Origin: CAWJPW01 sp963844845
GTDB taxonomy: Bacteria > Acidobacteriota > Thermoanaerobaculia > Thermoanaerobaculales > Sulfomarinibacteraceae
Direction of reading: 5' to 3'
NCBI GenBank assembly: GCA_963844845.1
Contig: CAWJPW010000011.1
Span: forward strand, 124,001-188,000
DNA: 64,000 nt
Of the stretch, positions 46,405 to 55,242 are shown in pieces. The translations under genes and the position numbers were made by a program. A model generated the notes under the pieces. That model saw nothing but the letters and a program-made list of their open reading frames with translations. It searched no databases and was not told the DNA's origin. How positions within the stretch are numbered: the first letter of the stretch is position 1; each line of letters begins with the position of its first letter.

Positions 46405-46839
46405 TCCGGAGTAGGTCTCCTCCGGCGGGACGTGCCACTTATGGCGTCTTCCCGGGAGCGCTTCCTCGCTTGGAGGGCGCTCGGGGGAAACGCCATGGGT
46501 GGCAATCCACGGGTACTCCGTGCGGAGAAGTGGCCCCGAGCGACGAGGCAGGCGACTCGGCGAGCCCGCGTGTCTGCCCGAGCTTCGTCGCGAGACCGCG
46601 GAGCCGACTGTCAGGGTGGCGATTCGACCAAGGCGCCGCCGAGACGTAGCAGCGCTACGTCGCAGGCGGCTCCGCCGGGCGAAGCGTCGCCCTGGCCGGT
46701 GGATCCCCGGTCGCAGCAGATGATCGGGCAGACACGCGGGCGTCAGGGCCCCGGGGGCGGCCTCGTTGCCGTTTGGCTGCTCCTGCCGCTGCCGCCCCCG
46801 GGCCCGCGCCGACGGGCGGCGGCGCCGCCCGGGAGCCGG
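46405..46839 (-). repeat. Family-2 repeat, copy 2 (reverse, interrupted by family 3)
   Basis: Read on the minus strand it starts CCGGCTCCCGGGCGG (46839) and ends CTACTCCGGAG (near 46405). Its 435 bases equal a 259-base element plus the 176-base insert at 46565-46740. The hairpin arms are ATGGCGT (46441-46447) and ACGCCAT (46490-46496), unrelated in sequence to the arms of the other copies but still complementary. From 46326 to 46404 and from 46840 to 46960 nothing is recognised. Confidence 0.8.
46565..46740. mobile_element. Family-3 miniature element with perfect 17-bp terminal inverted repeats
   Basis: The ends CCCGCGTGTCTGCCCGA (46565-46581) and its exact reverse complement (46724-46740) bound 142 internal bases. 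A perfect internal hairpin GACGTAGC-AGC-GCTACGTC lies at 46643-46661 and shares its GTAGC-ARC-GCTAC core with family 1. It interrupts a family-2 repeat that is uninterrupted in the two other copies. A target duplication is not clear. Confidence 0.8.
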
Positions 46840-46960
46840 TGCCGGAAGCACCAGCGACCATGACCGGGACAGCGACCGGGGCCGGGGCCGAAACCGGGAA
46901 GAGGGCCCCTCATCACCTCCCAACCTTCATCACCCGCGCGGTTTTGCTACGATCCCCCCC

Positions 46961-48826
46961 ATGACGGCGCGCCGTAAGTCCCCCATGCCGACTCCTCCCA
47001 GCTTGCGCGGCCATGCTCTCGGCCTTCTCTTCTTCGCCGTGGAGGTGGGTCTGGCGGCCCATGCCGCCGACCCCTTCCGCAGCCTCAAGAACGAGCTGGC
47101 GGTCGCTGGCCTCGCGGTGCTGGTTACGCTCTGGGCCCTGGCACGCCTGCGCGAGGACACCCTGGAGCTACCGCGGGGTCCGCTGGCCCTCGCCCTGGCC
47201 GCCTACCCGGCGCTCCTGGCCGTCTCGGCGCTGTGGGCGGCGAGCCCGTTCCGCGCCCTGGAAGCGGCGGCAACGGCAGCGGTGTGGGTGGCGGCGGCGC
47301 TGGCCCTGGCCGGGTGGGAACCAGCCGAGCGCCGCACGGCGCTGGCCTGGACAACGGCCGGTGTGATGGTGTCGGCCGGGGTCATGGGTCTGCAACTGGC
47401 CGGCGTTCCGGTGCTGGACGTGGGCCTGCTGGGTCGCAGCCAGCGCTACGCCCTCACGGGCCTCTCCGGCAACCCCGCCGATCTCGCCATGGCGTCCGTG
47501 CTCATCCTGCCGCTGCTGCTGGCGCGCCGGCTCGAGAAGGGCGGTTCCGCCTCGGGCTGGATCGTTCCCCTGGTGCTCGCGACCACCGCGGTCCTCACCC
47601 GCACGCTCACCGCGATGGTCGCCGTGATCGCACTTCTGGCGGTGGTGCTGGCCCTGCTGCGATCGCGGCGGGCCTGGCTGGCGGCGACCGCCAGCGTGGC
47701 GCTGGTCGCGGCGATCGCGGTGGCCGGCGGGCTCCTACCCCGCCTGGAGTACGTTGTCACACTGGCCCGCGCGGGCGACTGGTACCAGGTGCTGTCGGCG
47801 CGCGCCGACGGCTGGACGGCAGCATCCCAGATGATCCGCGAGCACCCGCTCACCGGGGTGGGCGGCGCCAACTACACGCAGCGCTTCTATCCGGCCCGCC
47901 TGGCCTGGCTCGAAGCCCACGGCACCACCGGCCGCCGCGGCGAGCGGGCCACGCACTTCCAGTGGGCCCACTGCGATCCGCTCCAGGTGGTGGCCGAGCT
48001 GGGGCTCGTCGGGCTGATCTGGCTGGCGGGGCTGGCCGCGGCTCTCGTGGCGGGAGCGCGGCGGCGCAGCGGTCCCCTCGTGGCATTGGCGGCGGCGGCT
48101 TGGCTGCCCCTCCTCGTCTTGCACTTCCCCACTCATCTGGCGGTGGGGCTGGTGCCAGCGGTGCTCACCTTGGCGCCGCTGCTGGCCGACGAGCCGCGCC
48201 TTCGCGCCGCACCGAGCGGAGCTGCCGCGCGTGTCGGCGTCGCCCTGGTGCTGGTGGCGATGGCCGCCGCTGTCGTGCTCTGGCAGGGCCACCGCCTCGC
48301 GGTGCAGCTCTGGCGCGGCGACGCCGAGACGATCCTGCGGGTGGCCGATGGGATCTCCGCGGCGCGCCGCAGCGCCGTGCTCCGGCAGCTGGAGCGCGAG
48401 GCCTACCAGCGCGTCGCCTGGTGGCCCGAGGCGGCACCCTGGCTGTGGCGCATCGTAGGCCGGGCGGCGCTGGGTCAGGGCCGCATAGCCGCCGCCGCAG
48501 AAGCGTTCCGCACGGCCCAGACCCTGTGGCCGCACGAGGAGGCGGAGTTCGGTCTCGGCCTCGCGCTGGCTGCCCAGGGCAGGCCCTCCGAGGCGCTGGT
48601 GCGCCTGGCCCGCGTGTCGCGGGTGAACCCCGCCCTCACCGCGCTCATCCCCGACCAGTCGCTGCGCCGAGCGGTGGAGGACCTCACGGCGAAGTGGGGG
48701 GCGAACAAAGGCTGGCTGCCGTCACCGCCGCCAGGATCTGCTCGTGGACCCGGTCCGGGTGGTAGCACTGGCGCCACGCCCGCCGCCCCGCCGTCGCCAA
48801 CTCCGCGGCCCTCTCCGGCCGACTGA
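46961..48826 (+). CDS. O-antigen ligase/polymerase family membrane protein (Wzy_C type)
   Basis: The 621-residue protein starts at ATG 46961 after the repeat region. It has about twelve hydrophobic helices, the family loop region ADGWTAASQMIREHPLTGVGGANYTQRFYP and ATHFQWAHCDPLQVVAELGLVGLIWLAG, and a C-terminal helical tail with TPR-like character (AAAEAFRTAQTLWPHEEAEFGLGLALAAQGRPSEAL). It probably polymerises or attaches surface polysaccharide. The last 50 residues are Pro/Gly-rich and overlap the convergent glycosyltransferase gene. Confidence 0.87.
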   Translation: MTARRKSPMPTPPSLRGHALGLLFFAVEVGLAAHAADPFRSLKNELAVAGLAVLVTLWALARLREDTLELPRGPLALALAAYPALLAVSALWAASPFRALEAAATAAVWVAAALALAGWEPAERRTALAWTTAGVMVSAGVMGLQLAGVPVLDVGLLGRSQRYALTGLSGNPADLAMASVLILPLLLARRLEKGGSASGWIVPLVLATTAVLTRTLTAMVAVIALLAVVLALLRSRRAWLAATASVALVAAIAVAGGLLPRLEYVVTLARAGDWYQVLSARADGWTAASQMIREHPLTGVGGANYTQRFYPARLAWLEAHGTTGRRGERATHFQWAHCDPLQVVAELGLVGLIWLAGLAAALVAGARRRSGPLVALAAAAWLPLLVLHFPTHLAVGLVPAVLTLAPLLADEPRLRAAPSGAAARVGVALVLVAMAAAVVLWQGHRLAVQLWRGDAETILRVADGISAARRSAVLRQLEREAYQRVAWWPEAAPWLWRIVGRAALGQGRIAAAAEAFRTAQTLWPHEEAEFGLGLALAAQGRPSEALVRLARVSRVNPALTALIPDQSLRRAVEDLTAKWGANKGWLPSPPPGSARGPGPGGSTGATPAAPPSPTPRPSPAD

Positions 48827-49886
48827 GGAGCTCGCTGAGCAACCTCGCCCACTCCTCGGCACCTGCCGCCACCGCCACCGCACCGCGCACCTCGGCGGCG
48901 AGCCCTACGGCAGTCCACGGGTGGGCAACCACCGGGACGCCGGCCGCCCACGCCTCGAGCACCTTCATGGGCACGCCGGAGCCGCTCGCCATGGGCGCCA
49001 CCGCCACGCTGGCGGCGGCCAGGAACGGGGCAAGGTCGGGCACGTCGGCGTGCACCTCGACGCCGGGCTCACGCGCCAGCGAGCGGACGGCCCGGACCGG
49101 CCGAGCACCCGCCAGCACCCAGCACGCACCGGGCACCCTGCGGCGGACCTCGGGCCAGACCTCGCGAGCGAGGAAACGTGCCGCGTCCACGGTGGGGCGA
49201 TAGCCGAGGTTGCCGGAGAGGAGCACGGTGGGCCGCCCTGGCGGGATCTTCCGCTCTGCTCCCTCGGGGGCCGAGACGGACACGACGCGGCCCCGCCCGG
49301 AGGGAGCCCCCAGGGCCTCGAGATCGCGGTCGGACACCGCCGTGACGACCCGCGCCGTCGCCGCCAGCCAGCGCTCCCGCCGGCCCGCCCTTCTCGCCTC
49401 CCAGCGGCGCGCCGGCCGCAGGAGGGCACTCCCGCACGCGGCGGCGCGCTCGAAGTGCAGCCCCATGGCGTCGATGGCGTCGAACAGCTGCGGCAGCTGC
49501 GGCGCCTCGCTCGCGAGCAGGTCGGCTGCCCAGCCGCAGCGGACCATCTGCACCACTGCGACATCCCAGGGTCCGGCTGCGACGGCCTGCCGGAGGGCGC
49601 GGGCACCCGGTCCCACGTGGTAGAGCGCTTCCTGCAGCGGCTCACCGACGAGCACGCCGCAGAGGGCGGCCGCCGCGCGCGCTGCGGGTCCCGCGTGGTA
49701 GAGAAACGACCGCGCCCCGCACCGGGCCAGCTCGGCCGTCGCTGTATCGTTCCCCGCTCCACCGGGGAGGGGCGCCACCACCGCCACCTCGTGCCTGCTC
49801 AGCGCCTGGAGCCACTCCATCGTACGGAACTGGTTGCCGCGCCAGGGGGGCAGCGGGAAACGGCTGGTGACGAGGAGGACGCGCAC
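48684..49886 (-). CDS. Family 4-type glycosyltransferase
   Basis: The 400-residue protein starts at GTG 49886 (MRVLLVTSRFPLPPWRGNQFR). It has VTAVSDRDLEALGA, PTVLLSGNLGYRPTVDAARFL, ACWVLAGARPVRAV, and the donor-binding EX7E-like region SVAVAPMASGSGVPMKVLEAWAAGVPVVAH. This is the GT-B fold of GT4 enzymes in polysaccharide synthesis. It lies 11 bases after the aminotransferase gene. Its 3-prime 143 bases overlap the convergent O-antigen ligase gene. Confidence 0.88.
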   Translation of the reverse strand: MRVLLVTSRFPLPPWRGNQFRTMEWLQALSRHEVAVVAPLPGGAGNDTATAELARCGARSFLYHAGPAARAAAALCGVLVGEPLQEALYHVGPGARALRQAVAAGPWDVAVVQMVRCGWAADLLASEAPQLPQLFDAIDAMGLHFERAAACGSALLRPARRWEARRAGRRERWLAATARVVTAVSDRDLEALGAPSGRGRVVSVSAPEGAERKIPPGRPTVLLSGNLGYRPTVDAARFLAREVWPEVRRRVPGACWVLAGARPVRAVRSLAREPGVEVHADVPDLAPFLAAASVAVAPMASGSGVPMKVLEAWAAGVPVVAHPWTAVGLAAEVRGAVAVAAGAEEWARLLSELLSRPERAAELATAGRRAWRQCYHPDRVHEQILAAVTAASLCSPPTSP

Positions 49887-49897
49887 CTGCCCGCGGC

Positions 49898-51010
49898 TCA
49901 GTCCGCGGCGTAGAACTCGGCGACGGCTGCCACCACCTCGTCCATCTCCGGCGCGGTGAGCTCCGGGAAGACCGGCAGCGCCAGCACCTCGGCGCTGGCC
50001 TCCTCGGCCACCGGCATGTCGCCCGGCAGGTAGCCGAGGTCTGCAAAGCACGGCTGCAGGTGGAGGGGCAGCGGGTAGTAGACCGCGGCGCCGATCCCGC
50101 GGCGGCCGAGGTGGGCGCGCAGCTCGTCGCGGCGCGGCGCACGCACGACGTACTGGTTGAAGGTGTGGCCGCGACCCGGGACCTCGTCAGGCAGGGTGAG
50201 GACCTCGTCGAGCCCGGCGGCGGCGAAGAGCTCTGCGTAGCGGCGTGCGTTGGCCCGGCGCCCGTCGACCCACGCCGGGACGTGGGGGAGCTTGACCCGC
50301 AGCACCGCGGCCTGGAGGGCGTCGAGGCGGAAGTTGCCGCCCACGGCGGGATGCTCGTAGGGCCCCGACTGTCCGTGCACGCGCAGCTCGCGCAGCCGGG
50401 TGGCGAGCTCGAGGTCGTCGGTGGTGACCAGGCCGGCATCGCCGAAGCCGCCGAGGTTCTTGGACGGGAAGAACGAGAACGCCCCCATCACGCCGAGGCT
50501 CCCTACCGGCTGGTCCTCGAAGGTGGCGCCCCACGCCTGGGCACAGTCTTCGAGGATCGGCACGTCGCGCGCTGCCTCGCGTAGCGCGTCCATGTCGGCC
50601 GCCTGGCCGAACAGGTGCACCGGGATGACCGCCCGGGTCGCATCGGTGACGTGATCCTCCACCGCCTCGGGATCGAGGCAGTAGTCAACCGGGTCGACAT
50701 CCACCATCACCGGGCGCGCTCCCAGCCGGCTCACCACGCCGGCGGTGGCAAAGAAGGTGAAGGTCGGAACGATGACCTCGTCGCCGGGACCCACGTCCAG
50801 GGCCATGAGGGCGATGAGTAGGGCGTCGGTGCCCGAGCTCACGCCGATGGCGGCGCGGACCCCGAGGGCCGCGGCGGCCTCCGCCTCGAAGGACTCGAGC
50901 TCGGGGCCGAGGATGAAGCGTTGGCTGTCGCAGACGCGGTCGAGGGCGGCGCGGATGTCATCGCGCAAAGGCAGGTACTGGCGGGTGAGATCGAGCAGGG
51001 GAACCGGCAT
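49898..51010 (-). CDS. DegT/DnrJ/EryC1/StrS sugar aminotransferase
   Basis: The 370-residue PLP enzyme has GVSSGTDALLIALMALDVGPGDEV, VIPVHLFGQAADMDAL, ILEDCAQAWGATF and FFPSKNLGGFGDAGLVTT with the PLP Lys, then GGNFRLDALQAAVL. Such enzymes transaminate nucleotide-linked keto sugars to amino sugars. The residues after the Lys (NLGGFGDAG) are typical. It supplies amino sugars to the glycan cluster and shares an operon with the GT4 gene. Confidence 0.93.
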   Translation of the reverse strand: MPVPLLDLTRQYLPLRDDIRAALDRVCDSQRFILGPELESFEAEAAAALGVRAAIGVSSGTDALLIALMALDVGPGDEVIVPTFTFFATAGVVSRLGARPVMVDVDPVDYCLDPEAVEDHVTDATRAVIPVHLFGQAADMDALREAARDVPILEDCAQAWGATFEDQPVGSLGVMGAFSFFPSKNLGGFGDAGLVTTDDLELATRLRELRVHGQSGPYEHPAVGGNFRLDALQAAVLRVKLPHVPAWVDGRRANARRYAELFAAAGLDEVLTLPDEVPGRGHTFNQYVVRAPRRDELRAHLGRRGIGAAVYYPLPLHLQPCFADLGYLPGDMPVAEEASAEVLALPVFPELTAPEMDEVVAAVAEFYAAD

Positions 51011-51114
51011 GGGGGGGACTCCTTCCGGTCGCGGCTCCGGCCACCCCGGGGCCTACGGCCGCGCGGATTATACCCCGCCTACCCATCTCAGCGGGCCACC
51101 CGCCGCCGAGCGCA

Positions 51115-52629
51115 CTAACCCCTCGAGCTTCGAACCGTCGAGCCACCTGCCGGGGCGGCTGGGGCCGGTCCCCACAGCTCCCAGTACGGTTTCTCACCCG
51201 CCCACGGCACCAACCCGAGCGCCCCGGCCAGGGGCGTCAGCATGGCATCGGAGGACAGACTCGGAGAGCGCAGCAGCCACACCGCGTGTCCCTGCTCCTG
51301 CGCCTCCGCCAGGCGCGCCTGCAGCACCGGCAGCTCACCGGCGGCGACACGCGCGAGGCCGTCGTCGTACCAGCCGGGATGATCGGCCTCCACCGCCGGG
51401 AACGTGAGCCACTGGAGCCCGTCGCGCCGCGAGCCCAGGGCGTGGCGCACGTCCAGGTACCACCAGCCCGTGACCACCACCACGTCACCGGGAGCCGCGG
51501 CGGCCAAGACCCGCGCGGCGCCGGCTGCGGGATCGGGAGCGGGTCCTGCCCAGCCCGAGATCCACACACCGTCCACCGCCAACCCCCCGGCCGCGAGCAC
51601 ACCCACGGCCAGCCAGCCCAGTCGCCGCAACCGTACGGCGCCCACCGACGCCACCACCACCGCCGCCGGCAGGACCACCAGCGCCGAGCGCCCGGCGGCC
51701 CACACGGGGCGTCCCGCAGCGGTGACCGCCAGCAGTGCAGCGGCCGCAGCGGCCCACAGGGCCGCCAGGCCGGCCACCCGCCGGCTCCGCCCGGCACCTG
51801 CCGCCACCAACACCAGCCAGACGACGGCCGTCACCGCCACCACCGCCGCTGGCAGCACCGGCGCCGTGGCTCCGGCCGCCACGGTGGTCCCGGGCGCCGG
51901 CTCCATGAGCGGCAGCAGCCACCGCCACCAGGGCAGGGAGACCCAGGCGCCGTGCATCCATGCCACCGCGGCGACCGGCTGGCCTGTCATCACCGGTAGC
52001 CATGGCAGCATCAGCAGCAGCGCCGCCAGGACCGCCAGCCAGACTCGATGGCGCTCGCTCGGCGGCCGCCAGAACCCGGCCACGAACACCGCGCCCGCAA
52101 CCACCAGTCCCAGTGCGTGGAGCCAGCCGGCGGCTGCCAGGAGAATCGCCAGCGCCACCGTCCGTCGGTGGTCCAGCGGCCCCGTGAGGAGCAGGACCGC
52201 GCCGGCGACGACGGCGAACAGCAGGCCGTAGGCGCGCGCCTCGGCAGCCGCCGCAAGCAGCAGGGGGTGCGCGGCCAGCAGGGCGGCCGCAGGCCACGCC
52301 GCCGTCGGCACCACACGGCCGGCGGCCCGCACCACGAAGACGGCGCCCACCACCACGCCCAGCAGCGAGGGCAGGCGCAGCCACAGCACCGAACCCGCTC
52401 CCAGCCGGGTCAGGAGCCACGCCACCAGGTAGTGTCCCGGCGGTCCCGAGTCCAGGCGGAGCGCGCGCAGGATATCCGCCGCCGATCGCCCCGCCAGCTC
52501 CGCCGTGTAGAGCTCGTCGTGCCAGGGCGAGCGCAGGAGCAGGGCGGCTCCACCGAGGACGAGGAGCGCCGCGGCGGCGGCGAGCACCGCCGCCCGGGGG
52601 GCGGCCGTGCCGTTGTCGGCGACGCTCAC
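51115..52629 (-). CDS. GT39/ArnT-like polyprenyl-phosphate glycosyltransferase
   Basis: The 504-residue multi-span membrane protein starts at GTG 52629, making a GTGA overlap with the patatin gene stop. The N-terminal loop has the Asp-Glu motif of dolichyl-/undecaprenyl-phosphate sugar transferases (SPWHDELYTAELAGRSA) and LDSGPPGHYLVAWLLTRLG. About ten hydrophobic helices follow, and a periplasmic C-terminal domain carries GDVVVVTGWWYLDVRHAL. It probably moves a lipid-linked sugar to an external acceptor. Confidence 0.83.
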   Translation of the reverse strand: MSVADNGTAAPRAAVLAAAAALLVLGGAALLLRSPWHDELYTAELAGRSAADILRALRLDSGPPGHYLVAWLLTRLGAGSVLWLRLPSLLGVVVGAVFVVRAAGRVVPTAAWPAAALLAAHPLLLAAAAEARAYGLLFAVVAGAVLLLTGPLDHRRTVALAILLAAAGWLHALGLVVAGAVFVAGFWRPPSERHRVWLAVLAALLLMLPWLPVMTGQPVAAVAWMHGAWVSLPWWRWLLPLMEPAPGTTVAAGATAPVLPAAVVAVTAVVWLVLVAAGAGRSRRVAGLAALWAAAAAALLAVTAAGRPVWAAGRSALVVLPAAVVVASVGAVRLRRLGWLAVGVLAAGGLAVDGVWISGWAGPAPDPAAGAARVLAAAAPGDVVVVTGWWYLDVRHALGSRRDGLQWLTFPAVEADHPGWYDDGLARVAAGELPVLQARLAEAQEQGHAVWLLRSPSLSSDAMLTPLAGALGLVPWAGEKPYWELWGPAPAAPAGGSTVRSSRG

Positions 52630-53498
52630 GTCCGCCCGCCCAGCCACTCCGTTGCCGCTCTCCGCCCGGCGTCCACCAGCTCGGCGAAGTCGTCCCAGTC
52701 GGACCAGGTTGCGTGGCCGGCGGCAGGCCGGACAACGGCATCGGCCCCCTTGAGCTGGTAGGCGCGCAGCAGCCGGGAGGTCATCACCTGGGTACGCATC
52801 ATCACGTGCAGGGCAGTCTGCCCCTCGAGCTGAGGGGGGAGCGCCATGGACACGTCCACCGCCACCACCGGCCAGCCCAGTGCCCGCGCTGCCGCCACCG
52901 GCACCTCGGCGACGGTGCCGCCGTCCACCAGGCGACGCACGTCCCAGGTCACTGCCGGTAGGAGCCCGGGGATGGAGCTGGATGCCCGCACCGCGGTGCG
53001 GAGGGGGCCGCGGTCGATCCGCACCTCGTCGCCGCTGTCCAGGTCGGTGGCGACCGCCACGAAGGGGCGCGGCAGCTCCTCGATGGAGATGTCTGGAAGC
53101 AGGAACTCGAGCGCCTTCTCCAGGCCGGCGCCGTCGAAAATGGTGGTGCGGTTGAGCGCCACCGAGATCACCACGCGGTCACGGAGGCGGCGAGCCGCCT
53201 GCAGGAGCGGGTGCTCGTCGACCTCGTCCTCCACCAGCTGGAACGGCCGTACCCGGGTGATGATCCGCTGCTCCAGGGCCTCCCGCCAGCGCGCTCGTAC
53301 CGCCTCCGCCGAGCCCAGCGCCAGGTACATCCCACCGACGACGGCGCCCATGCTCGTACCGGCGATGGCGCGAACCGGGATTCGGAGCTCGTCGAGCACC
53401 TCCAGGATCCCGATGTGAGCGAAGCCCCGCGCTCCGCCGCCACCCAGCGCCAGCACCGGCGGGCGCACGCGTAGGCCGAGGCGGTGCAGCAGGGTCAC
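52626..53498 (-). CDS. Patatin-like phospholipase (RssA/NTE type)
   Basis: The 290-residue protein has the oxyanion motif LALGGGGARGFAHIG, the nucleophile elbow GTSMG (Ser49) and the dyad Asp in LVDGGTVAEVPV (Asp192). Patatin-like enzymes hydrolyse acyl chains of phospholipids. It starts at GTG 53498 with a GTGA overlap to yqeB. The C-terminal ALHVMMRTQVMTSRLL helix is typical of short bacterial members. The role in this operon is unknown. Confidence 0.9.
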   Translation of the reverse strand: MTLLHRLGLRVRPPVLALGGGGARGFAHIGILEVLDELRIPVRAIAGTSMGAVVGGMYLALGSAEAVRARWREALEQRIITRVRPFQLVEDEVDEHPLLQAARRLRDRVVISVALNRTTIFDGAGLEKALEFLLPDISIEELPRPFVAVATDLDSGDEVRIDRGPLRTAVRASSSIPGLLPAVTWDVRRLVDGGTVAEVPVAAARALGWPVVAVDVSMALPPQLEGQTALHVMMRTQVMTSRLLRAYQLKGADAVVRPAAGHATWSDWDDFAELVDAGRRAATEWLGGRT

Positions 53499-54382
53499 GG
53501 CTGGGCGCGGCCGATCCGCTCTTCCAGCGGCCGCTCGGCGAACAGGCTGAGGAGGGCCTCGTGAACCCCTTCGGCCACGCGGTGGGCCTTGTCGGAGATG
53601 TGGTCGACGTCCTCGGTGCGCCCGCGGGGGTCCACGTCACCGATCTTGTCGCCCTCGTGCACCGGTACCCCGTCGCGCAGAAGGCCGCGGATGACTCCTG
53701 AGATACGCGCCTTGACCGCGTAGGACTGGTCCACCGGCACACCGCGGCGGTAATCCTCGACCCCGTACACCGAGACCACCATCCCGACCCGCTCGCCGCG
53801 CTCGACCTCGTCACCGATCTTGTGGCTGGTGAAGAAGATCCCGTCGCGCGCCGCCTTCAGCACGCGCTCCTTGGTGTAGCCCATGATCTCGGCGGGCGGG
53901 GCGTCGGCCAGGTGCTCGCCGGTGTCTTCCAGCACCGCTCCCACCTGCGGTCCGCGAAAGGTGTCGACCACCGCGTGGCAGTCGCGCCCGGCGATGTAGC
54001 CCGGGCCGAGGGCGATGACCACGGGCGCCATGCCCATGTGCAGGCCCCAGTTGTGGTGCAGCATGGCGGCCTCGATGAAGATGTCGGGGCACCACTTGGC
54101 GGACGCCTCCCCCAGGTCGATGGTGACCACGGCGAGGTCGCCCAGACGATGGATGAAGTCCACCTGGTCGAGATCGCGGGCAAGCCTGGCGGTGACTCCC
54201 TGCACGTGCTTGGTGCCGTCCAGCACCGCCTCCGAAAAGCACACGCTCCGGCGTACCGCCTTCGGGTAGCGGCGCTCCACCAAGAGGATGCGCTGAAACC
54301 CCTGGCGGTGGAGGTGGTGGGCGGTGGCCGATGCCAGCTCGCCGGCACCCCGGATGAGGATCTTGGGCCCGTCGTTGCTCAT
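53495..54382 (-). CDS. yqeB: YqeB/EF2563 family protein of the selenium-dependent molybdenum hydroxylase trait
   Basis: The 295-residue protein has ILIRGAGELASATAHHLHRQGFQRILLVER, AVRRSVCFSEAVLDG, MAPVVIALGPGYIAGRDCHAVVDTFRG, IMGYTKERVLKAARDGIF and YAVKARISGVIRGLLRDGVPVHEGDKIGDVDPRG, followed by ISDKAHRVAEGVHEAL. This is the order of the YqeB-type family that co-occurs with SelD in bacteria having selenium-dependent molybdenum hydroxylases. The biochemical step is unknown. The hydroxylase itself is not in the window. It overlaps RidA and the patatin gene by four bases each. Confidence 0.82.
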   Translation of the reverse strand: MSNDGPKILIRGAGELASATAHHLHRQGFQRILLVERRYPKAVRRSVCFSEAVLDGTKHVQGVTARLARDLDQVDFIHRLGDLAVVTIDLGEASAKWCPDIFIEAAMLHHNWGLHMGMAPVVIALGPGYIAGRDCHAVVDTFRGPQVGAVLEDTGEHLADAPPAEIMGYTKERVLKAARDGIFFTSHKIGDEVERGERVGMVVSVYGVEDYRRGVPVDQSYAVKARISGVIRGLLRDGVPVHEGDKIGDVDPRGRTEDVDHISDKAHRVAEGVHEALLSLFAERPLEERIGRAQP

Positions 54383-54756
54383 GCCACCTCCGCCACCAGC
54401 TCCATCTCGACGGGCGCGTCCTTGGGCAGTCGGGCGACCTCGATCACGCTGCGCGCCGGGCAGTGGTCGCCAAAGAACGCGGCGTACTCCTCGTTGAGCT
54501 CACCGAAGAGCTCCATACGGGTGAGAAACACAGTCACCTTGACCACGCGCTCGCGGCCGCTGCCGGCCGCCGCCAGCACGGCGTCGAGATTGGCCAGCAC
54601 CCGTCGGACCTGCTCGCGGAAACCACCCCGGACCATTTCCCCGGTGCCCGGGTCCATGGGTATCTGTCCGGAGGTGAAGAGAAAGCCGCTGCTCACGATC
54701 CCCTGGCTGTAGGGGCCGATCGCCGCGGGGGCCTGATCGGTCATGATGCTCTGCAT
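54379..54756 (-). CDS. ridA: RidA family enamine/imine deaminase
   Basis: The 125-residue protein has AAIGPYSQGIVSSGFLFTSGQIPMDPGTGEMV, QVRRVLANLDAVLAAAG, VKVTVFLTRMELFGELNEEYAAFF and ARSVIEVARLPKDAPVEMELVAE, with the carboxylate-binding Arg in PARS and the C-terminal Glu of EMELVA. RidA hydrolyses reactive 2-aminoacrylate. ATG 54756 sits behind GGGAGG. It heads the operon with yqeB, the patatin gene and the GT39-like gene. From 54757 to 55076 no gene is seen. Confidence 0.93.
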   Translation of the reverse strand: MQSIMTDQAPAAIGPYSQGIVSSGFLFTSGQIPMDPGTGEMVRGGFREQVRRVLANLDAVLAAAGSGRERVVKVTVFLTRMELFGELNEEYAAFFGDHCPARSVIEVARLPKDAPVEMELVAEVA

Positions 54757-55076
54757 CGCTCCTCCCGCCGGCGCCCGGAGAGCGACCGCCGGCGCGCGCA
54801 TTTTAGCGCGTCGCGCAACCCCCTGTCGCCCGTTCGTCGCTCCAGCCTCGTGATGCGACCGCGGATCCAATGTTCTGGTCGGCGCGTGCCCCGCCAGCGC
54901 GGTCCCCCGACCGGGCTTCGTTGCGCCAGCTGCGGCGCCGTGGTCGAGTCACAACCCCGACCGGAGGGTCCGCGCCCCGCGGCAATGACCGCTGCGACAC
55001 GTGGGCTCCGCAGGGGCTGGAAGAACGTCCGGGGGATCATCAGGCACTCGGCCGTTCCGGACGCAGCTTCGAGACC

Positions 55077-55242
55077 TCGTGTCCTGTGCGGGAGGCCCCA
55101 CGTGCTGCTCGCCGCCGCCAGCGTGGTTCCTGGCGAGGCGCGACGAAGAAGTCGTAGCAACGCTACTTCGAGGAGGAGCAACGCAGCCAGGGGCCGCGAT
55201 GACAGGCGAACAGTCCATTGGGATTTTCCCAACAGGCCGCTA
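55077..55242 (+). repeat. Family-1 interspersed repeat, copy E
   Basis: Full-length forward copy from GTGTCCTGTGCGGG (55079) to CCCAACAGGCCGCTA (55242), with the central hairpin preserved. On the minus strand the terminal TAG is the stop codon of hpt. Confidence 0.85.

Noticed and set aside
46246..46923. Open frames running through the repeat region 46.2-46.9 kb
   Set aside because: They cross three repeat elements, and their translations are not shared by other copies in frame. The elements behave as non-coding.
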